Assembly (NCBI GenBank): GCA_001302245.1 | Contig: LGYU01000012.1 | Span: 99,194 to 163,193, forward strand | Direction of reading: 5' to 3' | Source: Chitinophagaceae bacterium PMP191F | Lineage (GTDB): Bacteria > Bacteroidota > Bacteroidia > Chitinophagales > Chitinophagaceae | Length of the DNA stretch: 64,000 nt | Shown: piece by piece, positions 8,964-18,000 of the stretch | Layout: every line of letters starts with the position of its first letter | How positions within the stretch are numbered: position 1 is the first letter of the stretch | Made by a program: the position numbers and the translations under genes | Notes under the pieces: generated by a model | The model's database searches: none | The model's input: the letters and a program-made list of their open reading frames with translations, nothing else | What the model was told of the DNA's origin: nothing

Positions 8964-9473
8964 ATGGCTCAATTCCTGTGTAGAATCCTACTCACCACAT
9001 CCCTGTTTGTACTATGCACCCATCTTCGTGCGCAGAACGATGTAATACGGCAACAAAGTTGTGATATATCATCCTATCAGCATGCGATAGACAGTTTGAA
9101 ACAACACTTCAGTGCACAAGGTTATATGGTATTGCGTGAAGCTTCCATGGCTATGGAAAGTGAATATGAAATGCCGATCGTTGTGCCAATGTCACAGGGT
9201 TCATGGTACCAGTTTGTTTTCATTGGCGACCCTACCTCCAAACTATACGAGGTAAGAATGTACGACAACAGCGACAAACAGGTAGTTTATAAAAAGAACC
9301 TGTGGGGCGATATTGATGGGAACATTATCAGTTATTCCTATATATCTAAGTTTACCGAGTATCACATGATCAAACCGGTACAGGTAAACAAACAGAAAAA
9401 GAAATTATGCGGCTATGTTATGTTGTTTAAAAAAGTAGCCGCCAACGGGGATCAAAACACCACAGGAAAGTAA
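8964..9473 (+). CDS. Small secreted protein of unknown function
   Basis: Encodes 169 residues. The frame is open from 8889, but a very good promoter lies at 8895-8925, and ATG 8964 begins a proper signal peptide (MAQFLCRILLTTSLFVLC, cleaved near LRAQ), so the short form is chosen. The mature protein of about 145 residues starts CDISSYQHAIDSLKQHF and has a mixed alpha/beta pattern, with SQGSWYQFVFIGDPTSKLYEVRMYD in the middle. I recognise no catalytic or binding motif and no T9SS tail, so it is likely periplasmic. It has its own promoter and a strong terminator, meaning a single-gene unit. Confidence 0.8.
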   Translation: MAQFLCRILLTTSLFVLCTHLRAQNDVIRQQSCDISSYQHAIDSLKQHFSAQGYMVLREASMAMESEYEMPIVVPMSQGSWYQFVFIGDPTSKLYEVRMYDNSDKQVVYKKNLWGDIDGNIISYSYISKFTEYHMIKPVQVNKQKKKLCGYVMLFKKVAANGDQNTTGK

Positions 9474-9503
9474 GTTTGACTCCTGCGCCACTTCAGTAAC
9501 ACA

Positions 9504-9535
9504 AAGGCCGCCCGGTAACAAGGCGGCCTTTTCAT
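9504..9535. terminator. Strong bidirectional terminator
   Basis: AAGGCCGCC (9504-9512) and GGCGGCCTT (9522-9530) form a perfect 9-bp stem with a 9-base loop, followed by TTTTC. The A-rich 5' side gives a T run on the other strand, so it can serve both the small secreted-protein gene and the convergent beta-helix gene. Confidence 0.85.
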
Positions 9536-9557
9536 TTTGGTTCATGTATATCCATTA

Positions 9558-11675
9558 TTACGGCACTACTACAGTAGCCGTATCATTGACACGTTGTATC
9601 TGCTGCGTTATGGTACGTGTATCACCGGAAAAATTATTGGTTTTGATGGATACTCCATACGTTGTATTGATATAGATACCATAGTGATTACCGTTCCGTA
9701 AAAAAGAACCGGTATTGCTGGTAAAGACATTGTTCTGTATAGTGCAGTTGGCTGCATTGAACAGTGAAATGCCATGCTGTGCAAAATTCAGAATAGTGTT
9801 GTTCTTTATATAGATGTTTGCATGGTCTCTGGAGTAAGGCGACATTACATCTACAAACTGGTTCACTCCTACTGAATCAATTTTATTAAGCCGAACATTA
9901 ATAGCTCCGGCATCGGCACCCAGGTTATCAAAGCCACAGCTTCTTATATCATTGTTCAGTATCCATATATCACGACTGTATAAACCATTGGTCCATTCTT
10001 CGGCTTCATTATACAAACCGATGGCAGGTGATGAGCAATTGTAAAAGCGATTGCCATAAACCATGCCTTTGGCCGCACGTATGATAGAGCCACGTCCCCT
10101 TACAGTAAACCTGTTGTTATATACCATGAATTTTTCATTACGCAATGTGGCATTGTACAATTGTACATTCTGTTGCAGATCTGCATTGCCTATATCTTTC
10201 ATGCTGTCAAGATCAGCAGCCGGGATAGCCGGAGTAAATTTCACATGATAATTACTTCCTTGCAGGTAAACAGTATCTACGGTGAAATTTGAACTCATGA
10301 TCTTTCCTGTTTTAGGGGTAAAGATCCTGAATATATGCCCCTTTTTAAGGTTCATAAAATCACTTAGTATAATCAGCGCCGTATCGTTTACAATTGATTT
10401 TACAAACATGCCTTTGTTGTATAAAGCCACTCCATCATCAGCATTTCCTATAAAAGAACTGTTCTCAATCCACGGCCCTATTGTATTAGCCCTGCAATGC
10501 ACGCCATCGGCATTGGCAGATACAAACCTAGATGCATCCTTTAAAGCAGATTCACAGTTCAGCACTTTCATGTCACTGCCTTCGTAAGAATAATAGCAGC
10601 CAATAGGACTGGCATAATTGATAATGCTGTCAAATACAAGATCAGTACAGTTCCTTGTGCTGATAAATGATCCTACATTGTTGCGGCAAACAATCGACAA
10701 CACATCACCCACCGCAAAGTATTTGCCTGATTTGGAACCGGGATGATAAATATTGTACTCCGGTGTATCCTTACATACAAACGGAGTAACGTCCGCCGGG
10801 TTAATGCCCAGCACATTGATCTCCACTTTTTTCAAACTGCCACGGTCTGCAGTATCCAGCAGGTATGCCCAGGACCAGTAATTGGTAAAAGCAGGATTGT
10901 TATAAATAGCCGGGTAAAATGGTGAGGCTTTCCCGTTAACTGTTCTCAAGCGCACATTGACGTTGAGTGTATTGCTGTCGGAATTGTTTACTTTGATCAC
11001 GTCCAGCAACGAGTGCGGTAACGGATCCCAGTCTACTTTCAGTCTTCTTACTGTTACACGGTTTGAATTCTGCAGCCGCAGGAAACCGGTTTGCAGATGG
11101 TTTTTGATAATAATATTGGCATTGTTGCCTTCTATCACCAGGTCGTTTACATTGGCCGTATCTATAGCAAATAAACCGGAGATACCAGCATCCAGCTCAT
11201 AGGTAGCATTGGCTGTAAAGGCCAGTACAGCAGGCGTATTCATAATAGCTTTACGCATGGTGTCTTTAATAGCCTGCAATGAGGCACCGGCAGGTATCGT
11301 ATATATTCTGGAGGGATTGGCTACGACGTACGTAAAATAAGCAGACCAGGCGCTGATGTCCGTACCATCTTCGTTTTTTGCTTTCACACGCCAGTATACA
11401 TTGCCTGCAGGCAGGCGATCTACTGGTACAAATCGTGTAATGTACAGATCAGTACGTGATGCAATGATATTGGTAAATGCCGTATCCGTTGCCACCTGTA
11501 TGTCATAGCTGAATCCGTCTGTAACTGTTTGCCAGGTAAACGTTGCATTTTTTACATACCCGGTGCTGCCATTGGCCGGAGTTGAAAGAACCGGTGCATT
11601 AATGGCATAGCCTGTACCTGATATAAAACAGCACATCAGCGATACAACAACAGGTAAAAGTATTGTTCTTTTCAT
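9558..11675 (-). CDS. Secreted right-handed parallel beta-helix protein with N-terminal FnIII-like domain
   Basis: Encodes 705 residues. After a signal peptide (about residues 1-24) comes an Ig/FnIII-like domain carrying LSTPANGSTGYVKNATFTW and VYWRVKAKNEDG (to about residue 118). From about residue 150 the sequence shows beta-helix repeats with Asn ladders (LVIEGNNANIIIKNH, VTVRRLKVDWDPLP, WIENSSFIGNADDGVALYN, WILNNDIRSCGFDNLG, ANIYIKNNTILNFAQHGISLF). ADGVHCR followed by NADDG resembles the active-site region of beta-helix glycosidases such as GH110 or of polysaccharide lyases, but I cannot fix the family. There is no T9SS tail at the C-terminus, so it is probably periplasmic. It starts 17 bases after the stop of the upstream gene and is likely cotranscribed with it. 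Confidence 0.82.
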   Translation of the reverse strand: MKRTILLPVVVSLMCCFISGTGYAINAPVLSTPANGSTGYVKNATFTWQTVTDGFSYDIQVATDTAFTNIIASRTDLYITRFVPVDRLPAGNVYWRVKAKNEDGTDISAWSAYFTYVVANPSRIYTIPAGASLQAIKDTMRKAIMNTPAVLAFTANATYELDAGISGLFAIDTANVNDLVIEGNNANIIIKNHLQTGFLRLQNSNRVTVRRLKVDWDPLPHSLLDVIKVNNSDSNTLNVNVRLRTVNGKASPFYPAIYNNPAFTNYWSWAYLLDTADRGSLKKVEINVLGINPADVTPFVCKDTPEYNIYHPGSKSGKYFAVGDVLSIVCRNNVGSFISTRNCTDLVFDSIINYASPIGCYYSYEGSDMKVLNCESALKDASRFVSANADGVHCRANTIGPWIENSSFIGNADDGVALYNKGMFVKSIVNDTALIILSDFMNLKKGHIFRIFTPKTGKIMSSNFTVDTVYLQGSNYHVKFTPAIPAADLDSMKDIGNADLQQNVQLYNATLRNEKFMVYNNRFTVRGRGSIIRAAKGMVYGNRFYNCSSPAIGLYNEAEEWTNGLYSRDIWILNNDIRSCGFDNLGADAGAINVRLNKIDSVGVNQFVDVMSPYSRDHANIYIKNNTILNFAQHGISLFNAANCTIQNNVFTSNTGSFLRNGNHYGIYINTTYGVSIKTNNFSGDTRTITQQIQRVNDTATVVVP

Positions 11676-11692
11676 ATAGCGATGTTAGAAGG

Positions 11693-13297
11693 TTAATAGA
11701 TAAACTTACTGTTGAGCACATCACCCTCCGTAGAGTGTAATACAGCGATGTACATACCATGTGCAGCACTGCCCATATTTACCGGGAAGCGGTAAGTGCC
11801 CTGCTCTGCCGTTACGCGACAGGTGGTAATGATCTTACCATTTACATCATATACATACACTATTCCATTCAGTTTTTTGAATGTAGTGAGTGCAGCCTGC
11901 GGACGTGCATCCTGACCAGCAAACAATACCCGGAAATTAATGCTATCCACTTTAATGCGGACGGGTGTAAATTCTTCTTTGATACCTTCACCATGTACCT
12001 GTGTCACCTTGTAAAAAGAAACATTTTTCAGTGGAGCATTATCTGTATATATAAACTGATTTACCGATGCCTGTTTAGCTGTTACACCTACAAGACCGAT
12101 ATCTATATAGTTGCGGTTATCTGATGAACGCTGAACAATAAAATAGTCCTGCTGATGCAATGCGGCAGTCGTCCATTGTAACTGTACTTCTTTCTGTACC
12201 AGGTTGCCGGTAAGAGATTTGGATGCCATACGGCCTGAACTGGTTTTCGGTGCCATCACAATGCTTCTGAATACTTTATTATCACCTGCCTGCACCACTA
12301 TTTCAGGTAACAGACCGGTGATACTACCATTATAACCCGTGGTATCTTTTAATTTGATCACTTCACCACCATTGCCGCTGGCATTATCATTTCGGCGAAC
12401 AGCATACAGTACAATATTATTGCCTGTTCCAACGCCTGTGAGACCACGGTATTTATCGGCAGATATACCAATAGTGCCATTGGTAACCCAGGAACCGGAT
12501 ACCAGTGAATATTTTTTCAGCAGGTTATTATCTGCCACGTACAAAATATTTACAGTATCACTGCCTGTAGAGTAGGTCATAAAAAATTGGTAAGGACTGC
12601 CATCTGTAGCAGTGTAACCCGGCAGGTTCGTCATTGTCTGCCCTGTTGTAACGGGTAAGCCGGTACCTACTTTTGCCAGTCTTAAACCGGTTGCGGTAGA
12701 AGTAGCATACAATTGTCCGTCGTATATACCAAAGCAACGGCCTGTAGAGGTTGCAACCAATGTATTGGAAGTTCCCGTGCTGCCGGTTGCTGCGTATACG
12801 ATGCCGCCACTGCCACCGGTAGTCCAGATATTACTACCATTAACAATGGCCGCTCTGATAGCCACGGTACTGAAACGATTACTGAATGTAGTAGTGGTAT
12901 TAACATTGCCCGCTGCATCAATTACCGCCACTACCCTGTTTACGGAAGAACTGGCAGTAGCCGTAACAGCAGCAGTACCGGATGTTGCATCATAGCCACC
13001 CAGCGCCAGGTATTGCCCGTCAGCAGAACGACTGATATATCCTTCGCTGTAATCGGATGTTGAGATGGGGAGCGTGAGTCTTTTATTGGCACCAATTACG
13101 GTATCTGGTAGCGGAATACTTCTGACCAACTGACCACACACTGTATATTCATCCAGGTATACACGTTGCGCGGGTCCCGCGGTTAGTGTGGTTGCTCCGG
13201 ACCCGATCCGTACCACCACAAGATTGCCACTGCCGAATGACTGGGCACCGGCTTCTGCTGCATACAAAAGAAGCAGCATGCATAAGAACGCTTTCAT
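11693..13297 (-). CDS. Secreted protein with C-terminal T9SS type A-like sorting domain
   Basis: Encodes 534 residues from ATG 13297, chosen for the signal peptide MKAFLCMLLLLYAAEAGAQ; longer in-frame starts would put 18 charged and cysteine-containing residues before it. Residues about 20-370 are rich in Gly, Thr and Ser with a repetitive beta pattern (SRSADGQYLALGGYDATSG, GRCFGIYDGQLYATSTATG, KYRGLTGVGTGNNIVLYAVRRN), suggestive of a beta-propeller. A FnIII-like segment follows (VQLQWTTAALHQQDYFIVQRS). The last 75 residues, with GIVYVYDVNGKII and GMYIAVLHSTEGDVLNSKFIY, look like a degenerate type A CTD. The protein probably goes to the cell surface through the T9SS. No catalytic motif is seen. 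Confidence 0.78.
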   Translation of the reverse strand: MKAFLCMLLLLYAAEAGAQSFGSGNLVVVRIGSGATTLTAGPAQRVYLDEYTVCGQLVRSIPLPDTVIGANKRLTLPISTSDYSEGYISRSADGQYLALGGYDATSGTAAVTATASSSVNRVVAVIDAAGNVNTTTTFSNRFSTVAIRAAIVNGSNIWTTGGSGGIVYAATGSTGTSNTLVATSTGRCFGIYDGQLYATSTATGLRLAKVGTGLPVTTGQTMTNLPGYTATDGSPYQFFMTYSTGSDTVNILYVADNNLLKKYSLVSGSWVTNGTIGISADKYRGLTGVGTGNNIVLYAVRRNDNASGNGGEVIKLKDTTGYNGSITGLLPEIVVQAGDNKVFRSIVMAPKTSSGRMASKSLTGNLVQKEVQLQWTTAALHQQDYFIVQRSSDNRNYIDIGLVGVTAKQASVNQFIYTDNAPLKNVSFYKVTQVHGEGIKEEFTPVRIKVDSINFRVLFAGQDARPQAALTTFKKLNGIVYVYDVNGKIITTCRVTAEQGTYRFPVNMGSAAHGMYIAVLHSTEGDVLNSKFIY

Positions 13298-13397
13298 ATT
13301 GCAAGTATTGGTTTTACAATCGTATATACAGGCATCTGCAATAGCGTGCACGCCTGTTCAATCATCCGCTTATGCCGGCAGCTAACACCCGTGTGTA

Positions 13398-14078
13398 TTA
13401 TTTAATAAATGGCTTTATTACATCTGTCCATATTTTATAGCCTTCTGCAGTAAGATGTAATCCGTCTTCACGATAATAGGCTGGTACCAGTTGTTTGCCG
13501 GGAGTAAGCATTGCAGTGTATACATCTGCATAGCCTGTATTTTTTTCTGTTTGCAGAAAGTCTTTTATCAGCAGGTTGGTCTGCTGAATAGCAACAGAGT
13601 CTTTCAATCTCCTGGGAGATGGTTTGATAGTAATAAAGATGATCTCTGCTCCTGCATTTACCTGGCGTATGTAGCTGAAAAGTTGTTTAAACCGTAACAA
13701 GATACTATCCGGGCTTAGTTTAAAACCAATATCATTATCTCCTTCGTATAAAAAGATCTGGTCTGCATGATAGGGCCTGATCACCCTGTTTGCATAATGC
13801 AACAGATCGCTGGTTTTGGTTCCTGATATACCACGGTTCAGTACATTTTTTCCGGGAATATCCTGTTGTAATGTTTTCCAGTTTTCAATGGTAGAGCTGC
13901 CGGTAAAAAGTATTATATGTTTACCCGGCGGGTTTAACGAATCCTGTTTTTCATACGCGCGTACTTTCTGTTCCCATTTCTGTTGTTGTGTCAACGGCTC
14001 TTGTGCAGTACCCGTTATACTGTACAATGCCATAACAGCCATCAGCAATAAATGCAATGTGTAATTACTTTTTTTCAT
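13398..14078 (-). CDS. Secreted SGNH/GDSL-family hydrolase
   Basis: Encodes 226 residues from ATG 14078, which starts a signal peptide (MKKSNYTLHLLLMAVMALYS, cleaved near GTAQ); the open frame upstream is basic and unlikely to be translated. All four SGNH blocks are visible: FTGSSTIENW with Ser61 in block I, NRGISGTKTSDLL with Gly84 in block II, YEGDNDIG with Asn115 in block III, and DGLHLTAEGY with Asp205 and His208 in block V. Such secreted enzymes are usually carbohydrate esterases (acetylxylan or similar) or lipases. It sits 100 bases upstream of the T9SS cargo and beta-helix genes on the same strand, which hints at a role on substituted polysaccharide. Confidence 0.9.
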   Translation of the reverse strand: MKKSNYTLHLLLMAVMALYSITGTAQEPLTQQQKWEQKVRAYEKQDSLNPPGKHIILFTGSSTIENWKTLQQDIPGKNVLNRGISGTKTSDLLHYANRVIRPYHADQIFLYEGDNDIGFKLSPDSILLRFKQLFSYIRQVNAGAEIIFITIKPSPRRLKDSVAIQQTNLLIKDFLQTEKNTGYADVYTAMLTPGKQLVPAYYREDGLHLTAEGYKIWTDVIKPFIK

Positions 14079-14276
14079 TTGCTGTACTTGATTGGTTGCA
14101 GGTAAATAAACAGGTGTGAGATAAACCTGGTGCCGAAAAGCAAACCGGTTACGTGCAGTATTTGCCGGAAGCGTGTAGTAAAAGCAGTCAGAACCTGTAT
14201 CATATGGCAATCAGTTCTGCCCGCAATATTTGTATTCGCATGCAGCATGCAAAGAAAAAAAGCAGCTTTTTCAGAT

Positions 14277-14307
14277 GGGAATGTTCCCAACTTAAGGGAA
14301 TGTTCCC
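14277..14307. promoter_or_regulatory. Tandem GGGAATGTTCCC operator-like sites
   Basis: GGGAATGTTCCC occurs exactly twice, at 14277-14288 and 14296-14307, with starts 19 bases apart and a CTTAA-type spacer. Each is GGGAA/TTCCC dyad symmetry around TG. Two identical dyads about two helical turns apart are typical of a cooperative repressor or activator site. They lie between the barrel gene terminator and the SGNH hydrolase start, on the upstream side of the latter. Confidence 0.5.
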
Positions 14308-14330
14308 ACCGGGTATTTCAGCGTTCAATA

Positions 14331-14369
14331 CAAAAACAAAGCGGCGGTCTCTTGCGAGACCGCCGCTTT
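14331..14369 (-). terminator. Terminator of the outer-membrane barrel gene
   Basis: GCGGCGGTCTC and GAGACCGCCGC form an 11-bp perfect stem around TTGC, extended by AAA/TTT. On the minus strand it is followed by TTTGTTTTTGT, and it lies 20 bases after the gene's stop codon. Confidence 0.88.
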
Positions 14370-14388
14370 GCAAACGCGGTAAGCGTAA

Positions 14389-14976
14389 TTATTTCTTGTT
14401 GTTAAACAGTGTGTAGAACAAGCTTACCTGTATTACACTGTTCTTAAAATCAGGGTTAGCGGTAGAAGCATCGAAATCGCCTACTTTAGATAAGCCGGCA
14501 ATATAACGTGCGCCAATTCCCAATCCCATGCTGCTGTGGAATCCGATACCACCTGCCACAGACAGATCGAGATTCTTTGCAAAGTCTTTGATACCCATGT
14601 TAGGCACATCTTCACTTACCTTGAAACCCACCTGCGGACCTGCTTCAATATAGAAGCCACCGGTAAAGCGGTACTTTGCCATCACAGGCACATTGATATA
14701 CGATACTTTAAAATTCTGCTTGTTACCCGCGTTTTCAATTTTAGCGCCCTGGGTAGAAAATAAAGCCTCGGGTTGTAAAGCGAAATGGTCACCTAACTGA
14801 AAGGCCACAAAAGCACCTGCATGAAATCCCACTAAAGCTTTTTTGGAAACATTGCTGAAATCACCCCCGGTGTAATTACTTACGTTTACCCCTGCTTTAA
14901 GACCCAACTGAAACGTTTGAGAGAAACCACTAACACATGCCATGAGCATTACGACAAACACAAGTACATTTTTCAT
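14389..14976 (-). CDS. Outer-membrane beta-barrel protein (OMP_b-brl_2 type)
   Basis: Encodes 195 residues from ATG 14976. Signal peptide MKNVLVFVVMLMACVSGFSQ is followed by alternating amphipathic strands typical of an eight-stranded barrel (FQLGLKAGVNVSNYTGGDF, FAFQ-type turns, YINVPVMAKYRFTGGFYIEAGPQVG, GLGIGARYIAGLSKV, VIQVSLFYTLF). LGLKAGVN at the start and the terminal aromatic-rich strand are hallmarks of the PorT/OmpW-like small barrels abundant in Bacteroidota. Their roles are mostly unknown; some are structural or T9SS-linked. It has its own terminator. The neighbouring genes are sprA downstream and an SGNH hydrolase. Confidence 0.88.
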   Translation of the reverse strand: MKNVLVFVVMLMACVSGFSQTFQLGLKAGVNVSNYTGGDFSNVSKKALVGFHAGAFVAFQLGDHFALQPEALFSTQGAKIENAGNKQNFKVSYINVPVMAKYRFTGGFYIEAGPQVGFKVSEDVPNMGIKDFAKNLDLSVAGGIGFHSSMGLGIGARYIAGLSKVGDFDASTANPDFKNSVIQVSLFYTLFNNKK

Positions 14977-15096
14977 AAACAATACTTTTAGGTTAAGATG
15001 ATTAAGTATGCTACAAAAAAATTATACCAGGCCTTAACGTCGGGCACAAATGTATGGATTATAAATTAATCATATACATTAATATTCATATAAACA

Positions 15097-18000
15097 CTAC
15101 TGAGCCAATGAAATCCGTATCTGGATATTGGCCCTTGTAACCACTGTAGGTGGTGAGGCAGAAATTTTCGGGGTGGTTCTCCGCTGATCAAAATAGAGTT
15201 TAATGTTTACACGATTACTGATCACATAGTCAATAGAAGGTGTGATGGTAATCACCTTCTGCCCACTGGTAGGCAGTGACTGACTCTGATCCAGGCGGCT
15301 GTTCGCCACAATATCATCCTGTATACCGATATCAAGCCTGAAGCTGGCATCGTTACTCAATGGTTTTCCCTTCCACTTCAGGAAGGAGAATGCCCCACGT
15401 TTGCGCAAACCAGCTCCCAACGTAAACTTGGTGGTACGACTTTCACTCAGTTGGTAATCGATAAGGCTTAAGCTCAGTGTGCGTGATTTTTCAAACGCTA
15501 CGTGTGCAGTTAGTTGGTTAGTGAACTGCATATCTGCATCCAGCAACGGCGCAAACTCTTCCCTGATGGTAATATTGGGCACCATGAAGTAGGGTATAAA
15601 GTTGCCGGTAAGCGTATCCAGGAAGCCCGGATAACTTACCCTGAACGGATCTTTGAACAACAGGTTAGAGTTAAAGCTGTTCATACTCAGTGTACTGTTG
15701 TATCCATGTGTAAGCGTAAAGCTGGTAAAGATCTTCTGCAGTGCATTGATACGTGTTAAGCCGGTATACGTTACACGCCAGTTAGGTTTAGGCAAAATAC
15801 CAGAGAACGGGTTGGAACGTATGTTGGGGCTATTCTGCTTCATCAGCGAAACCTTTTCCGGACTTTTTCCGGTATAAGCTGCAATGAATGCAGGGATCAA
15901 TACATCCTGCGCATAACGGCTGTAACCATTATAATAGCCATCGGAAAGGAATTTTTCGTTGGCCGGTAACCCCTGCCAGTATGGACTTTGTTCGGCCAGG
16001 CGTTTTGACAAAATGAGACGATTGTTCTGGAATGTTTTAAACGCATCCGAAACCTCGTTGTCTTTTATTTTTGCAAACAATGTCTGGAATGAAATATATG
16101 ATACACTGAAACTACCTGCTGTATAAGGATTGAGGCGGGCAAAATGCGTTCCCAGACCGGTAGTGTCTTTGTACAGCTCGCTATACGATTTACCAAATGT
16201 CTTTTCCAGGTTCAGGTCAATGATCAGGTCGCGGATGGGTGAAACCTGTGCCGTGATGGTCAGCTTCTGTGTATAGTTCTGTGAGTTCTGGAAGTTGAAT
16301 GTAGAGTCTGCAGTGAGCCAGCCTTTCTGCGCCATCTTGTTGATGAAGTTGGTATCCGGTTGCATACCAAACACAAAACCAAGACCGGGTGCTCCTGTTT
16401 TAAAGTTCATACCCAGTGCACGTGTACTGTCGGTATAACCATATATATTGGCCGTGGCATTTTCGGTATAATCAATCCCGATACTCTTAATAGAGGTCAG
16501 CAAACGACCCAGGAATTTCACACCGCCACTCAACTGCAATGGCTCGTTCGGGTCACGTTTTCTGCGTGCGGTATCCTGTTTGTTTTTATTGATGGCAGCG
16601 CCGGGTGGTTTCGGACCTGCAGGCCCATTATCTTCATCCAGTGCACGCATCCATCTTGATTTGCTGTACAACCTTGTAAAATCAAACCTGGTTGAAACAG
16701 TTTTCTGCTGCGAGTTCGATAACGTATTGCCAAGATTTCTTGCCAGCAATGAAGCCGCAATATAGTTGAACGTGGCACCATAGCTTACACGTGCTGTGGT
16801 CCAGTCGAGGAATGGTAATTTAGCTGTAGGCAATGTATAGGTAGCATTGGCAGTTTGCTGGTAAGAAATGGTACGACCACCTTTCCAGAAACGTTTCCAC
16901 ATACTTTGACGTTCCTCTTTATTCAGTCTGCCCGGATCTTCATCGATCCATGCTTTGTTCACAGCAGAGAAATCAATATTGAGTGAACGTGTCAGATCCC
17001 AGCGCAGGTTATACGTACGGTCAAACGTGAAATACTTGTCATATGTCTCCGGTAAGATATTTTTCGGACCGCCTACGTTGCGTGCCCGGAAAGCACCAAA
17101 CTGCCGGTTCACATCTGCCCTGAAGCCCAGCAATGTGGGCATAGGGTTGAAATTGAAATCTTTTACAAACGTGACCCATTTTGATTTTGACTTAATGAGT
17201 TTTTTGGCAGGCTCCCAGAATTTGGGCGTACTGGTATAATTATACCCCAATCCTGCTTTATGCCGCGTGATCGCATTGCTTTCAATCAGCGGATTGTGCT
17301 GCTCTTCTTTATAATAAGAATAGCTTACATCTATATTCTCAATACTCCACAGCTTTTGCTTTTTGCCGGTAATATTGCTCCTTCGCACATTGGTGAAGTT
17401 GAACGTTCGTATCGTTCGTACATCCACGGCCGCATCGCGTATCGAATCGCGCATACTGGCTGGTGCCGCACTCAGTTTTTGCTTCAACTTAATATCCAGA
17501 TCGTACGGATCATATTCCGGTGTGCTGACAGTTTTGGAATAACTGGCGTAGAATGGAATAGAAAGACCGGCAGTACGCGGCAACAACTTACCCAGTTCCA
17601 GGCTGGTTGCCATGTCAAACTGCCTGTAGTTATCAAGTGACCTTTCATTGATCCTTTGTTCAATACTTCCCCAGCCACTGCTGTGTGCGCTTCCCGATAC
17701 AGTTAAGGTACCCAGGTCAGCCAGCTTCACATCCACCCTGCCCAGCGCAGCCCATGAACCATCCTGGTTAATATCGCTCAAACGCAGTTCGTTGAACCAT
17801 ATTTCCGTACAGGCCTCTTCACGGGTACGATTTTCCACACCTATAAAGAATACCTGCACTTCACCCAGGTTGGGATTACCAAGAATGGCCAGCTCTCTTC
17901 CCGTAGCGTCTGTTTCCTTATAATATTGATTGGTTGAACCGGTATTGTTACGCGCCAGTTTCAGTTTCACCAGGCTATCCAGTGCCAGGTTCAGTTCATT

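Larger units (their letters stand above)
14079..14388. other. Intergenic region with tandem palindromes and a terminator
   Basis: No gene is visible. It contains two copies of an imperfect palindrome (14277-14307) and the strong terminator of the barrel gene (14331-14369), listed separately. The rest is A-rich without recognisable motifs. Confidence 0.5.
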
